Shown: positions 13,183 to 27,610, counted from the first letter of the stretch. The stretch: 64,000 bases of DNA from Salinisphaera orenii subsp. halophila YIM 95161 (GCF_003732545.1 NZ_AYKF01000066.1:145105-209104); one strand, 5' to 3'. Program-made: numbers and translations. Notes: generated from the sequence alone by a model not told the origin.

Positions 13183-13693
13183 TGGCATCCTCGCGTGTCG
13201 GGGTCGGTTCCGCCGCCGAGACGAGTCGTTCGTTGAGCTGCTCGCGGGCCCGCGACAGCCGTGACCTGAACGTGCCGACACGCAGACCGAGTGCGCGTGC
13301 ACCCTCGCGGTAGCTGGGCTGCTCGAGCGCGACCAGCAGCAGGATCGCACGTTGCTTTTCGGGCAACGCGTCGATCGCCGCGAGCACTTCGCGGCAGTGC
13401 AGCGAGGCGTCGGCGTCGATATCGGCGGCCGCCGGCGGGCGCACATCGTCGAGCGCGATCAGATTGCGGTGCGCCCGCTGCAGCTGCGGCCGTCGATCGA
13501 GATAGAGGCGATAGAGCATCCGGAAAAGCCAGCTTCGCAGCCGGCCGGTCGGACGCCACTGGACGCGTTTGCGCCAGGCGCGCTCCAGCGTGTCCTGCAC
13601 GAGATCGTCGGCGGCCTCGCGCTCACGCACGAGGGCTCGCGCGTAGCGGCGCAGATGTGGAATCTCCGCGTCGATCATGTCTGGGTCGATCAA
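13175..13693 (-). CDS. ECF-family RNA polymerase sigma factor
   Basis: The 172-residue protein has only the two domains of extracytoplasmic-function sigma factors. Region 2 contains DDLVQDTLERAWRKR and a basic -10-reading helix with LRSWLFRMLYRLYLDR. Region 4 carries ALPEKQRAILLLVALEQPSY and a helix-turn-helix ending SRLSRAREQL. It is followed and overlapped by the anti-sigma gene. Upstream lies a GGAACC-N16-CGTT motif facing this gene and an identical motif facing the DUF4168 gene, which suggests autoregulation. Confidence 0.88.
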   Translation of the reverse strand: MIDPDMIDAEIPHLRRYARALVREREAADDLVQDTLERAWRKRVQWRPTGRLRSWLFRMLYRLYLDRRPQLQRAHRNLIALDDVRPPAAADIDADASLHCREVLAAIDALPEKQRAILLLVALEQPSYREGARALGLRVGTFRSRLSRAREQLNERLVSAAEPTPTREDANG

Positions 13694-13772
13694 ATCCTGT
13701 CTCCCCGCTGGGGTCGTCGCGATGCATCAAGGCCCGACTCGGCGGATCACATGCAGCGCGCTCAGTAAGACT

Positions 13773-13798
13773 AACGGTCCGGGTGCCGCCGCGGTTCC
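13773..13798 (-). promoter_or_regulatory. ECF-type promoter motif for the sigma/anti-sigma operon
   Basis: On the minus strand GGAACC (13798-13793) is followed after exactly 16 bases by CGTT (13776-13773). This is the -35/-10 layout common to many ECF sigma promoters, about 80 bases upstream of the sigma start codon. Confidence 0.6.
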
Positions 13799-13822
13799 AT
13801 CGCGTCTCGATCGCCACTCGAT

Positions 13823-13848
13823 GGAACCGATTGGCGATCGCGGTCGTT
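13823..13848 (+). promoter_or_regulatory. ECF-type promoter motif for the DUF4168 gene
   Basis: GGAACC (13823-13828), 16 bases, then CGTT (13845-13848), identical in sequence and spacing to the motif on the other strand. The two -35 elements sit in an inverted repeat, GGTTCCATCG (13793-13802) and CGATGGAACC (13819-13828). Start codon lies about 55 bases downstream. Confidence 0.6.
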
Positions 13849-13903
13849 GGTGTGCGTGGCGGGGTCGTTGATCACGCCCACATTCTCTATGCAAGGAGTT
13901 GCC

Positions 13904-14296
13904 ATGAACGCAACCAGTCGCATCATCGCCGCAACGCTGTTCGGCGCCAGCCTGTTCGTCGCCGCGCCGGTATTCGCCCAGGGCGGCGGTGGTGGTGGCG
14001 CCCAGGCCCAGGCACAGTCCCGTATCCAGGCGCCGGACCCGTCCGAGGTCTCGGACGCACAGCTCGAGAAGTTCTCGGAGGCCCAGTCCGACGTGCGCGA
14101 GGTCCGCAAGGACTGGCAGGACAAGCTGCAGAACGCCGAGAGCCAGGAAAAGGCCATGCAGAATCGCCAAAAAGCGACTCAGGAGATGGTCGAAGCCGTG
14201 CGTGACAGCGGCCTGTCCGTCGACGAGTACAACGGCATCGCCAAGGCGGCGCAGTCCAATCCGGAATTCGCCAAGCGCGTGCAGGACATGCGCTAG
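13904..14296 (+). CDS. DUF4168-family secreted protein
   Basis: The 130-residue product has a Sec signal peptide with likely cleavage after APVFA (about residue 25), a Gly/Ala/Gln-rich linker, then a helical domain typical of DUF4168 (VSDAQLEKFSEAQ, later GLSVDEYNGIAKAAQ and NPEFAKRVQ). The function of DUF4168 proteins is unknown. AAGGAG lies seven bases before the ATG, which excludes the upstream in-frame start at 13847. An ECF-type promoter motif precedes it, so it is a likely target of the adjacent sigma factor. Confidence 0.82.
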   Translation: MNATSRIIAATLFGASLFVAAPVFAQGGGGGGAQAQAQSRIQAPDPSEVSDAQLEKFSEAQSDVREVRKDWQDKLQNAESQEKAMQNRQKATQEMVEAVRDSGLSVDEYNGIAKAAQSNPEFAKRVQDMR

Positions 14297-14308
14297 TCGA
14301 CCGGATCT

Positions 14309-14331
14309 CCGGCCGGCTACTCGCCGGCCGG
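14309..14331. terminator. Hairpin between convergent DUF4168 and queH genes
   Basis: CCGGCCGG (14309-14316) and CCGGCCGG (14324-14331) form an eight-pair stem whose loop contains the queH stop codon. There is no clear T-run on either side, so this is a possible weak bidirectional terminator only. Confidence 0.35.
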
Positions 14332-15045
14332 ATTCTTCAGGCTCGGGTATTCCCCTCGACCGGGCGCACTGCCCGAAATGGCTTCACGACCGTAGAACTT
14401 CACGCCTTTCTGAATCCGCGGCCGCCCCTGGGCCTGCCGATGGCGGTTGGTATCACGAAGGCTGTACACGCAGCCGCAGTATTCCTGCTGATAGAACGCT
14501 TCCCGCTTGGCGATCTCGATCATGCGCGCGGCGCCGCCCTTCTTGCGCCAGTTCAGCGTCCAGTAGCGGACCTCCGGATAGCGCGAAGTCGCACGCACGC
14601 CCGCCTCGTTGATCTGCGCCATGTTCTTCCAGCGCGAGATACCCAGCGTGCTCGAGATCAGGCCGTAACCGTTTTCGGCCGCATACAGCGCCGTGCGTTC
14701 GAAGCGCATGTCGAAACAGACCGTGCAGCGCCGGCCGCGCTCGGGCTCGTTCTCCAGCCCCCGAATGCGATCAAACCAGTTGTCGGTGTCGTAATCGCCG
14801 TCGATATGCGGAATACCGAGCCGCTCGCAGTAGCGGATATCCTCGGCCTTGCGCATCTCGTATTCGGCCTGCGGGTGGATGTTGGGATTGTAGAAATAGA
14901 CCGTGACGTCGATGCCGGACGCCTTCACTGCAGCCAGCACCTCGCCGGCGCAGGGCGCGCAGCAGGAATGCATGAGCAGTCGCGAATCCGTGCTGGGCGG
15001 CTCGATCTCGGGACGCTCGTAGCGATCCAGGCTATACGGGTTCAT
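14317..15045 (-). CDS. queH: Epoxyqueuosine reductase QueH
   Basis: QueH (former DUF208) carries out the last step of queuosine tRNA modification, replacing the cobalamin-dependent QueG in some bacteria. The 242-residue protein has the paired-cysteine motif HSCCAPC (about 26-32), the YFYNPNIHP segment, CTVCFDMR, and the late YCGC motif, which together supply the metal and Fe-S ligands. It stands alone, convergent with the DUF4168 gene. Confidence 0.9.
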   Translation of the reverse strand: MNPYSLDRYERPEIEPPSTDSRLLMHSCCAPCAGEVLAAVKASGIDVTVYFYNPNIHPQAEYEMRKAEDIRYCERLGIPHIDGDYDTDNWFDRIRGLENEPERGRRCTVCFDMRFERTALYAAENGYGLISSTLGISRWKNMAQINEAGVRATSRYPEVRYWTLNWRKKGGAARMIEIAKREAFYQQEYCGCVYSLRDTNRHRQAQGRPRIQKGVKFYGREAISGSAPGRGEYPSLKNPAGE

Positions 15046-15134
15046 GGGCAGTCACCGCTTGCGATGCGATAATCGCCCATTGTCCGTATTACATCGGCGT
15101 CCGTCCACGACGCCGCGAACGACCGGGAGTGGAC

Positions 15135-15446
15135 ATGAAACAAGGCAGCATCGTGATGGCCATGATCTGGATGGCCGTCATTTCGCTTCTGCTGTTCTGG
15201 CTGCCGTTGATCGGCCCGCTGCTGGCCGGCTTCATCGGCGGCCGCAGTGCCGGCAGCGCCGGGCGCGGGCTGGTCGCCGCCGTGCTGCCGGCCGCCATAC
15301 TCTGCTTCGTGCTGTTCGCCTTCGGCGCCGCACTGAGCGGCCTGCCGATCATCGGCGCGATCGCGAGCGCGAGCCTGTTCCTGCTGATCGTGATCCAGAG
15401 CCTGCCGCTACTCGCCGGCGCCTTTGTCGGCGGGCTGACCGTCTGA
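15135..15446 (+). CDS. Small integral membrane protein of unknown function
   Basis: The 103-residue protein is almost entirely hydrophobic, with three or four predicted membrane segments. Gly/Ala-rich stretches (GFIGGRSAGSAGRG) resemble DUF5518-like small membrane proteins, but I cannot assign a family firmly. GGGAG lies six bases before the ATG at 15135; an in-frame GTG at 15129 is less well placed. Its 3' end overlaps the convergent AI-2E transporter gene by 39 bases. Confidence 0.7.
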   Translation: MKQGSIVMAMIWMAVISLLLFWLPLIGPLLAGFIGGRSAGSAGRGLVAAVLPAAILCFVLFAFGAALSGLPIIGAIASASLFLLIVIQSLPLLAGAFVGGLTV

Positions 15447-16436
15447 TCGATCGGCCGCGCGCAGCACGCGCGTGGTGACCGCACCGGTCAGCACCATCGG
15501 GGCGGCCAGCAGCACGCCGAGCGGGCCCATGAGCACGCCGCCAACGAGCTGGGCCGAGATCAGAACCACCGGCGGCAGCGCGATCGCACGCTGCTGGATG
15601 AGCGGCGTGAGCACCGTGCTTTCGAAGGCCTGGATCACGATATAGAGCGACAGCACCCAGCCGGCCAGTCCGAGCGACTCGACCGCCGCGATCAGCAGCG
15701 CGGGCACCACGCCGATCAGGGGGCCGATATAGGGCACGAACGAGACCAGCCCGGCCCAGAGCCCGAGCGTGAACGCGAGCGAGACATCCATCGCGAACAG
15801 GCCGATACCGGTCGCGATGCCGACGATGGCCATCGACAGGCCGCGACCGAGCAGCCACAGCCGAAGTTCGTGGGCGAGCTCCCGCGCCACGACGCCCAGC
15901 CTGTCCCGGCTCTCGCGCGACATCAGATCGCGACCGAGCGACAGATAGCGCCGCGGTGAGGCAGCGGCGTAGATACCGACGAAGATCACCACGAACACGT
16001 TGAAGATACCGCCGAAGGTCGATGACACGACGCTGAAGACACGCGTGCCGCCGGCAAACCAATCGATCGGCTGCGCCGTATCATCGAGCATGCCGCGCAG
16101 CATCTCGAAGTTGTTCACGCGCGCGCGCAGGCTGTCCCAGGCTTCCGGCATGCGCTCGATCAGTCGCGGAATCTCCTGATCGATCCGGGGCCCGATCCAC
16201 AGCGCGATCAACACGAACATGAGTGTGATCGCTGCCAGGGTCGCCGCATAGGCCGGCACGCGACCGCCCGGCAGAACGCGCTGCATCGCCTGGGTCGCCG
16301 CATCCAGGAGCACGGCGAGAATGACGCCCGAGAACACGAGCAGCAGAACGGACGTCAGCTGAGGGAACGAATTCAGTGCAAACAGCGTCGCCAGCACGAG
16401 TCCGGCGACGAGCAGCGGGGTTGGCGTCGAACGCAT
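15408..16436 (-). CDS. AI-2E family transporter (UPF0118, PerM-like)
   Basis: The 342-residue protein has about eight membrane segments. The C-terminal half carries the family signature GLVSFVPYIGPLIGVVPALL and the following QAFESTVLTPLIQQRAI segment. Members include TqsA, proposed to export autoinducer-2, and some Na+/H+ antiporters from halophiles, so the substrate here is uncertain. It lies downstream of the ectC terminator on the same strand. Confidence 0.87.
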   Translation of the reverse strand: MRSTPTPLLVAGLVLATLFALNSFPQLTSVLLLVFSGVILAVLLDAATQAMQRVLPGGRVPAYAATLAAITLMFVLIALWIGPRIDQEIPRLIERMPEAWDSLRARVNNFEMLRGMLDDTAQPIDWFAGGTRVFSVVSSTFGGIFNVFVVIFVGIYAAASPRRYLSLGRDLMSRESRDRLGVVARELAHELRLWLLGRGLSMAIVGIATGIGLFAMDVSLAFTLGLWAGLVSFVPYIGPLIGVVPALLIAAVESLGLAGWVLSLYIVIQAFESTVLTPLIQQRAIALPPVVLISAQLVGGVLMGPLGVLLAAPMVLTGAVTTRVLRAADRSDGQPADKGAGE

Positions 16437-16489
16437 GTTCGGGCTCCCTGCCGATGGACGCCGCGGCCGAGGACCGGCCGGCTCGCGGC

Positions 16490-16517
16490 AAAAAAAACCC
16501 CGGTCCGCGGACCGGGG
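16490..16517 (-). terminator. Strong Rho-independent terminator after ectC
   Basis: A perfect 20-base palindrome, CCCCGGTCCG-CGGACCGGGG (16498-16517), is followed on the minus strand by eight T residues (16497-16490). It closes the car/ect transcription unit. Confidence 0.9.
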
Positions 16518-16551
16518 TCGTGACGCGTGTCAGCGCATCGGCGCGCGCCGC

Positions 16552-16944
16552 CTACTGATCCTGCGGCGGAACGTAGGCGCCGTCCTCGTCGTGGATCTCG
16601 CGACCGGTGACCGGCGGGTTGAAGGCGCAGACCAGCTTGAGCTCGGTCTTAGCCTTGAGCGTATGCCGATCGTGGTTGTCGAGCGCATACACCGTACCCG
16701 GCTCGATCTTGTGCTCTTCGCCGGTATCGCGGTTCACGAGCGTGCCCTCGCCCTGATAACAGAACACGGCTTCGTAGTGGTACTTGTACCACATGTCGAA
16801 CTCGAGTCCGGGCGGGAACGTGGTCTCGTGAAACGAAAAGCCCATGCCGTCGCTGGCCAGCAGCCAACGCACGCTGGTCCAGCCGTCCGGGCTGACGACC
16901 TCGCGGTCGGTGCCGCGCAGGTCTTCGGTACGCACAATCTTCAT
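16552..16944 (-). CDS. ectC: L-ectoine synthase
   Basis: EctC, a cupin-fold enzyme, cyclises N-gamma-acetyl-2,4-diaminobutyrate to ectoine, a compatible solute. The 130-residue sequence begins MKIVRTEDLRGTDREV and shows WTSVRWLL, GMGFSFHETTFPPG, HYEAVFCYQGEG, the metal-binding region and TVYALDNHDRHTL. AGGAG lies five bases before the ATG. It is 80 bases downstream of ectB. No ectD hydroxylase or dedicated aspartokinase gene follows; a terminator does. Confidence 0.97.
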   Translation of the reverse strand: MKIVRTEDLRGTDREVVSPDGWTSVRWLLASDGMGFSFHETTFPPGLEFDMWYKYHYEAVFCYQGEGTLVNRDTGEEHKIEPGTVYALDNHDRHTLKAKTELKLVCAFNPPVTGREIHDEDGAYVPPQDQ

Positions 16945-17024
16945 CGGGACTCCTAGCGTCTTGAGGTGATCGACACCAATGTATCCTACAGCACGCGCCT
17001 CAGGCTGCGACGCGCCTCGACGTA

Positions 17025-18302
17025 TCAGGCCGCGCCCTGGGCCAACCCGTGCTTGTCGAGGACCGCTTGAACCGCGTCGGCGACGATATCCAGACCTTCG
17101 TCGATATCGGCATCGCTCGTGTTCACGGCCTGCATGAACTTGATCACGCTGTCGCGGGGACCGGCGGTTTCCAGCAGCAGCTTGTGCTTGAAGCATTCGG
17201 CCGCCACGTCATCGGCGATTTCGGCGATCTCGCAGTCCACGCCGATGAACATGCCGCGTCCGCGTACGTCGGCGTTGAAGCCGGGGTGGCTGTCCACGAT
17301 CTCGTTCAGGCGCTTGCGCATGTGCTCGCCCTTGCGAAGGATCTCCTTCTCGAAGGCGTCGTCGCGCCAGTAGTGATTGATCGCGGCGACGGCCGTCACG
17401 AAGGCGTGGTTGTTGCCACGGAACGTGCCGTTGTGCTCGCCGGGCTCCCAGATATCCAGATCCGGGCGGATCATGGTGATCGCCAGCGGCAGGCCGAAGC
17501 CGGACAGCGACTTGGACACGGTGATGATGTCCGGCTTGATGCCCGAGGGCTCGAACGAGAAGAACGGGCCGGTACGGCCGACGCCGGCCTGGATGTCATC
17601 GACGATCAGCAGCATGTCGTGCTCGCGGCAGATGCGCTCGATCTCGCGCAGCCACTCGTCGCTGGCCACGTTGATGCCGCCCTCGCCCTGTACGGTCTCG
17701 AGGATCACGGCGGCCGGCTTTTCAAGCCCGCTGGAGCCGTCCTTGAGCATGTACTCGAGATCGGCGGCGGTGTCGCGGCCATCGCGGAAATAGTCGCAGA
17801 ACGGCAGCGAGTGCGTGTCCTGCAGATCGACCCCGGCGCCGCCGCGCTTGGCGGAATTGCCGGTCACCGCGAGCGCGCCCAGCGTCATGCCGTGATAGCC
17901 GTCGGTGAAGCACAGCACGCCGCTGCGGCCCTTGACCTTGCGGGCCAGCTTGAGTGCGGCTTCCACGGCGTTGGTGCCGGTCGGCCCCGGAAACTGGATC
18001 TTGTAGTCCATGCCCCGCGGTTTCATGATCACTTGCTCGAAAGTCTCGAGGAAATTGACTTTCTCCGCGGTCGCCATGTCCAGACCGTGGCAGATGTTGT
18101 CGCCCTGGATGTAATCCAGCAGGGCTTTCTTCATCACTTCGTCGTTGTGGCCGTAGTTGAGCGCGCCGGCGCCGCCGAAGAAATCGAGATAGACGTCGCC
18201 GTTCTCGTCGGTCATGCGGTTGCCCTTGGCGGTCGTGAAGACCGTCGGGAAGCCACGCACGTACCCGCGCACTTCGGATTCGAGACGATTGATGGTTTCC
18301 AT
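17025..18302 (-). CDS. ectB: Diaminobutyrate-2-oxoglutarate transaminase
   Basis: EctB makes L-2,4-diaminobutyrate from aspartate semialdehyde, the first committed step to ectoine. The 425-residue class III PLP aminotransferase starts METINRLESEVRGYVRGFP and shows FPGPTGTNAVEAALKLARK, DGYHGMTLGALAVTGN, VDDIQAGVGRTG and TVSKSLSGFGLPLAI with the Schiff-base lysine. The frame is open further upstream through the end of ectA, but the conserved N-terminus and a GGAG site fix the ATG at 18302. Confidence 0.97.
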   Translation of the reverse strand: METINRLESEVRGYVRGFPTVFTTAKGNRMTDENGDVYLDFFGGAGALNYGHNDEVMKKALLDYIQGDNICHGLDMATAEKVNFLETFEQVIMKPRGMDYKIQFPGPTGTNAVEAALKLARKVKGRSGVLCFTDGYHGMTLGALAVTGNSAKRGGAGVDLQDTHSLPFCDYFRDGRDTAADLEYMLKDGSSGLEKPAAVILETVQGEGGINVASDEWLREIERICREHDMLLIVDDIQAGVGRTGPFFSFEPSGIKPDIITVSKSLSGFGLPLAITMIRPDLDIWEPGEHNGTFRGNNHAFVTAVAAINHYWRDDAFEKEILRKGEHMRKRLNEIVDSHPGFNADVRGRGMFIGVDCEIAEIADDVAAECFKHKLLLETAGPRDSVIKFMQAVNTSDADIDEGLDIVADAVQAVLDKHGLAQGAA

Positions 18303-18336
18303 AACTTGCTCCTGAGCGACTGCTCGGATGAATGTC

Positions 18337-18900
18337 CTATTCGGCCGACTCGCGGATCGCCGCGGTATCGAAGGGGCCGATACGGAAGAGAATTTCGGGC
18401 TCGTGGGGTTCGCCGTCGACGCTTTCGTGATCGCCGAACAGTTCGCTGGCGAACAGCTCCTCCTCTTCGCACCGGGTGTCGAGCTTGGCGGCGAAGCCGC
18501 GGAAGAGCGCCATGGACGCCTCGTTGGTCGGCCCCACGGTGGTGTCGAGATAGCGCACGTGCGAACAGGCCGGTCGCTTGAGGATCTCGTAGAGCATGCG
18601 CGTGGCCAGGCCGCGACCGCGGCCGGCCTCGGCGACGCCCACCTGCCACACGAACACCGTGTCCGGTTTGCTCGGCGGGCAGTAGGCCGATATGAAACCG
18701 GCCAGCTGATCGCCGACCTCGGCGACCACGCTCGTCTGCGAGTAGTGCTCGCCCACGAGCAGATAGGCATAGACGGAATTGACGTCGAGCACGCCCGTAT
18801 CGCGAACGAGCTGGAGAATGTCGGCGCCGTCTTCCTTGAACGGAGAGCGGAAGCGGACCTCTTTCGAGGCCGGGTCAATCGTGTCGGAAATAACGTTCAG
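18337..18900 (-). CDS. ectA: L-2,4-diaminobutyrate N-gamma-acetyltransferase (unusual start)
   Basis: EctA acetylates diaminobutyrate, the middle step of ectoine synthesis. The GNAT core is clear: LDVNSVYAYLLVGEHY, VFVWQVGVAEAGRGRGLATRML (acetyl-CoA loop), YLDTTVGPTNEASMALFR and ILFRIGPF. Family members carry a conserved stretch (here VRFRSPFKEDGADILQLV) before LDVNS, so translation must begin upstream of the GTG at 18792. No ATG, GTG or TTG lies in frame between that point and the TAA at 18924-18922. I place the start at CTG 18900 (187 residues). A GTG at 18920 would be in frame if one base were added in the AAA run at 18914-18912. Confidence 0.82.
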   Translation of the reverse strand: MNVISDTIDPASKEVRFRSPFKEDGADILQLVRDTGVLDVNSVYAYLLVGEHYSQTSVVAEVGDQLAGFISAYCPPSKPDTVFVWQVGVAEAGRGRGLATRMLYEILKRPACSHVRYLDTTVGPTNEASMALFRGFAAKLDTRCEEEELFASELFGDHESVDGEPHEPEILFRIGPFDTAAIRESAE

Positions 18901-18920
18901 TTCGGTTTTCGTTTGCCCAC

Positions 18921-18926
18921 ATTATA
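18921..18926 (-). promoter_or_regulatory. TATAAT-like -10 element upstream of ectA
   Basis: The minus strand reads CTATAATGTG just after carB, a perfect -10 hexamer about 21 bases before the proposed ectA start. A convincing -35 is not seen (GAGAAA at 17-base spacing). If used, the transcript leader would be very short. Confidence 0.4.
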
Positions 18927-18959
18927 GCGGCTTCGCCGCAGATTTTCTCACCGCCCGGC

Positions 18960-22184
<3,225 letters not shown>

Positions 22185-22290
22185 GGCTTGGGTGCTCGTT
22201 TTCAGCGCGGGCGCGCCTCGGGCACGCCCTGTCGACTACGCTTTCGGTTCAATCGGTTGCGTCATGTTTCTGATGCTGATTCCACAGCAT

Positions 22291-23427
22291 TCAGCCGGCG
22301 GGTCGATGCGACTCCATCGTGCGCATGAAGCGCGCGAACAGCGGCGACACGTCGTGCGGGCCCGGGCTGGCCTCCGGGTGGCCCTGGAACGAGAACACCG
22401 GCTTACCGACGATCTCGATGCCCTGCAGCGTCTGGTCGAACAGCGAGCGGTGGGTCACGCGAACGGTGTCCGGCAGGCTGGCCTCGTCCACGGCGAAGCC
22501 GTGGTTCTGGCTCGTGATGAGCACCTCGCCGGTGTTCACGTCCATCACCGGATGGTTGGCCCCGTGATGACCGAACTTCATCTTCAAGCTGCGGCCACCC
22601 GCGGCGAGCCCGAGTATCTGGTGGCCGAGACAGATGCCGAGCGTCGGCACGCCGCGTTCGATCAGCTCACGGCAGGTGGCGATCGCGTAATCGCAGGGCT
22701 CCGGATCGCCCGGCCCGTTGGCCAGCAGCACCCCGTCCACACCCAGCGCCATCACCTCCGCCAGCGGCGTGCGCGGCGGCACCACGGTGACGCGCGCGCC
22801 GCAGTCGACCAGACGGCGCAGGATGTTGTACTTCACGCCGTAGTCGTAGACGGCGACGTGATGGGTCGGCGTCGCCGGCGCGTGTGTGTCGTTGGGCCCG
22901 ACCCAGCTGGGCTGGTCCCAGTCGTAGCGCTCGCGGGTGCCGGCCTCGGCCGCGAGGTCCGCGCCCTTCAGGCCCGGGAAGTCGCGCGCCGCGGCCAGCG
23001 CCGCCGCCTCGTCGACGCCCTCGCCCGCCATGATGCAGCCGTTCTGCGCGCCTTTTTCGCGCAGCAGCCGCGTGAGGCGACGGGTATCGATGTCGCCGAT
23101 GCCGACCACGCCGTTGGACTCGAGATAGGCCATCAGGCCGCCGTCGGTACGCCAGTTGCTGGGCGCACGCGGCACCTCGCGAACGATCAAGCCGGCGGCC
23201 TGGACGCGATCCGATTCGATGTCCTCGGCGTTGGCGCCGGTATTGCCGATATGCGGATAGGTCAGCGTGACCATCTGCTGACGGTAGGACGGGTCGGTCA
23301 GGATCTCCTGATAACCGGTCATCGCGGTGTTGAAGACGACCTCGCCGACGGTGGTGCCGGTGGCACCGATGGCGCGTCCATGAAAGAGGCTACCGTCTTC
23401 AAGCGCAAGCAGGGCTGTCGGGCGCAA
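22291..23427 (-). CDS. carA: Carbamoyl-phosphate synthase small subunit
   Basis: CarA is the glutamine amidotransferase subunit feeding ammonia to CarB. The C-terminal class I amidotransferase domain shows [15 protein letters not shown] with the nucleophilic cysteine and a late [11 protein letters not shown] with the catalytic histidine. Two consecutive TTG codons (23430, 23427) follow GGAG; the second has better spacing and gives [12 protein letters not shown], the same length as the E. coli N-terminus. The product is 378 residues. The gene lies 109 bases downstream of dapB. Confidence 0.95.
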   Translation of the reverse strand: MRPTALLALEDGSLFHGRAIGATGTTVGEVVFNTAMTGYQEILTDPSYRQQMVTLTYPHIGNTGANAEDIESDRVQAAGLIVREVPRAPSNWRTDGGLMAYLESNGVVGIGDIDTRRLTRLLREKGAQNGCIMAGEGVDEAAALAAARDFPGLKGADLAAEAGTRERYDWDQPSWVGPNDTHAPATPTHHVAVYDYGVKYNILRRLVDCGARVTVVPPRTPLAEVMALGVDGVLLANGPGDPEPCDYAIATCRELIERGVPTLGICLGHQILGLAAGGRSLKMKFGHHGANHPVMDVNTGEVLITSQNHGFAVDEASLPDTVRVTHRSLFDQTLQGIEIVGKPVFSFQGHPEASPGPHDVSPLFARFMRTMESHRPAG

Positions 23428-23536
23428 CAATGACTCCGTGACGCTGTGTTCTGGGCAGTGCCGGCATGGCCGCAGGCGGCGAGAGTATAGCCGCTCGCCG
23501 GCGCTCTCGCCAGCCGGTGCGGTGCAATCGCGGGCT

Positions 23537-24361
23537 TCAGTCCGCCCGTTCGGCGATGCCCAACACGTCGTTCATGTCGTAGCGGCCCGGCGGACGCGAC
23601 GCGGCCCAGCCGGCCGCGCGCATGGCCCCGCCGGCAAAGGTCTGTCGTGACGAGGCCTTGTGCGTGATCTCCAGCCGTTCGCCGTCGCCCGCGAACAGCA
23701 CCGTATGCTCGCCGACGATGTCGCCGCCGCGCAGGGTCTGGAAACCGATGGTGCCGCGCTCGCGCTCTCCGGTATGGCCCTGGCGGGCATAGACGGCGCA
23801 GTCGGACAGCTCGCGCCCGGTCGCCTCGGCCAGCACCTCGCCCATGCGCAACGCCGTGCCGGAGGGGGCGTCGACCTTGTGTCGGTGGTGCGCCTCGAGC
23901 ACTTCGATGTCGAACGAATCCCCGAGTGCTTTCGCTGCCATTTCAAGCAGTTTAAGCGACAAGTTGACGCCGGCACTGAAGTTCGGCGCCATCACCAAGG
24001 CGATGCGTTCGGCGGCCGCATCGATGCGTTCGAGCTGCGTGTCGTCGAAACCCGTCGTACCGATGACGATGGCCGCACCGGCCGCCACGCAGTCGTCGAG
24101 CGCTTCGACACACGGCTCGGGGCGGGTGAAATCCACCAGCACGTCGAAGTCACGATCGCCGCGGTCGGCGGCCGAATCCACCGCCACGCCCGCATCGTCC
24201 GCGCCGGCCAGCCGGCCGGCGTCCCGGCCGATGGCCTCGCTGCCCGGGGCCTCGAAGGCGGCGGCGAGCGCGAGCGCCTCGTTGCGCAGACAGGCGATGA
24301 CGAGTTCACGCCCCATCCGACCGGCCGCCCCGTTGATCGCGACCTTCACCGGTTTCGCCAT
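23537..24361 (-). CDS. dapB: 4-hydroxy-tetrahydrodipicolinate reductase
   Basis: DapB reduces the DapA product in lysine and diaminopimelate synthesis with NAD(P)H. The 274-residue protein starts [15 protein letters not shown] (dinucleotide-binding loop) and contains [39 protein letters not shown] and the signature [15 protein letters not shown]. It lies 15 bases after dnaJ, an arrangement common in gammaproteobacteria. Confidence 0.97.
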   Translation of the reverse strand: MAKPVKVAINGAAGRMGRELVIACLRNEALALAAAFEAPGSEAIGRDAGRLAGADDAGVAVDSAADRGDRDFDVLVDFTRPEPCVEALDDCVAAGAAIVIGTTGFDDTQLERIDAAAERIALVMAPNFSAGVNLSLKLLEMAAKALGDSFDIEVLEAHHRHKVDAPSGTALRMGEVLAEATGRELSDCAVYARQGHTGERERGTIGFQTLRGGDIVGEHTVLFAGDGERLEITHKASSRQTFAGGAMRAAGWAASRPPGRYDMNDVLGIAERAD

Positions 24362-24376
24362 GTCGAACTCCTCGCT

Positions 24377-25513
24377 CTAGCCCAGATGCTCGCCGAAGAA
24401 GCGCTTGGCCTTGTCCAGCCACGAGGTCGTCGCCGGACTGTGGCTGCGGCCGCTCGCCTCGAGCGACTCCTGCAGCTCCTCGAGCATCTTCTTCTGCTTG
24501 GCGTTGAGATTGACCGGCGTTTCCACGCTGACCTTGACCAACAGATCGCCAGGCGACGAGGTCCGCACCGACTGCACGCCCTTGCCGCGCAGGCGGAAGG
24601 TCTTGCCGGACTGGGTCTCGGCCGGCACCCGCAGCGACACCTTGCCCTTGAGCGTGGGCACGTCGATGTCGCCGCCGAGCGCGGCGGTGATCATGTCGAC
24701 CGGCACATTCGCGCGCAGGTTGTTGCCGTCGCGGACGAAGAACTCGTGCGGCTTGACGTTGATCTGTACGTACAGATCGCCCGTGGGGCCGCCCATCTCG
24801 CCGGCCTCGCCCTCGCCGGACAGCCGGATCCGGTCGCCGTTGTCCACGCCCGGCGGCACCTTGACCGACAGCGTCTTCGAGGACTGGCGGCGCCCTTCGC
24901 CCCCGCATTTGCGGCAGGGATTGCGCACCTTGTTGCCGGACCCGTGGCAATCCGGGCAGGTCTGCTGGATCGACAGGAAGCCCTGCTGGATCCGGACCTG
25001 ACCCATGCCCTGGCAGGTGCCGCAGGTGTCCACGGGCGATCCGGGTTCCGCGCCGTCGCCGCCGCAGCCCTCGCACTGCTCCAGCGTGGGGATGCGGATC
25101 TCGACGGTATCGCCCTCGATGGCGGTCTCCAGATCGAGATCCAGGTCATAGCGCAGATCGGCCCCGCGGGAAGCGCGCGAGCGACCGCCGCCCATGCCAC
25201 CACCGAAGATATCGGAGAAGATATCGCCGAAGATGTCGCCGAAGCCGCCGGCCCCGGCGCCGGGACCGCCGCCGCCACCGCTGGCGCCGCCCAGCCCGGC
25301 ATGGCCGAACTGGTCGTAGGCCTGACGCTTCTGGTCGTCAGAAAGCACTTCATAGGCTTCCGAAGCCTCCTTGAAGCGCGCCTCCGCCTCGGTGTCATCC
25401 GGATTGCGGTCCGGATGGTTCTTCATCGCCAGCCGACGATAAGCCTTCTTGATGTCGTCCTTGGATGCGCCCTTGGACACACCCAGCACGTCGTAATAAT
25501 CGCGTTTCGCCAT
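24377..25513 (-). CDS. dnaJ: Chaperone protein DnaJ
   Basis: DnaJ delivers clients to DnaK and stimulates its ATPase. The 378-residue protein has the J domain (about 1-70) with HPD in [11 protein letters not shown], a Gly/Phe-rich linker (about 75-125), and four zinc-finger repeats ([32 protein letters not shown]). Two C-terminal peptide-binding domains follow. A hairpin lies in the 82-base gap after dnaK. Confidence 0.98.
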   Translation of the reverse strand: MAKRDYYDVLGVSKGASKDDIKKAYRRLAMKNHPDRNPDDTEAEARFKEASEAYEVLSDDQKRQAYDQFGHAGLGGASGGGGGPGAGAGGFGDIFGDIFSDIFGGGMGGGRSRASRGADLRYDLDLDLETAIEGDTVEIRIPTLEQCEGCGGDGAEPGSPVDTCGTCQGMGQVRIQQGFLSIQQTCPDCHGSGNKVRNPCRKCGGEGRRQSSKTLSVKVPPGVDNGDRIRLSGEGEAGEMGGPTGDLYVQINVKPHEFFVRDGNNLRANVPVDMITAALGGDIDVPTLKGKVSLRVPAETQSGKTFRLRGKGVQSVRTSSPGDLLVKVSVETPVNLNAKQKKMLEELQESLEASGRSHSPATTSWLDKAKRFFGEHLG

Positions 25514-25523
25514 AATGGAGAAA

Positions 25524-25547
25524 GCCCGGTATCAAAAAATACCGGGG
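25524..25547 (-). terminator. Hairpin between dnaK and dnaJ (possible attenuator)
   Basis: On the minus strand CCCGGTAT (25546-25539) pairs with ATACCGGG (25532-25525) around a short T-rich loop; the stem is followed only by CTTT. It could partially terminate transcription or protect the dnaK mRNA end, lowering dnaJ relative to dnaK. Confidence 0.45.
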
Positions 25548-25595
25548 CAACGCATGGCGCTGCCCCGGCGCTTCAAGCCTCGACGCGTCGGGGAC

Positions 25596-27548
<1,953 letters not shown>

Positions 27549-27610
27549 GTCTGATTCCCTCTGATTCGCGCTGCATTGGCAGCGTCTTTTTCAATTCAAC
27601 TTGCACTTCG

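Noticed and set aside
18337..18792. ectA starting at the GTG at 18792 (151 residues)
   Set aside because: It would cut off a conserved N-terminal segment present in EctA proteins, so this start was not used.
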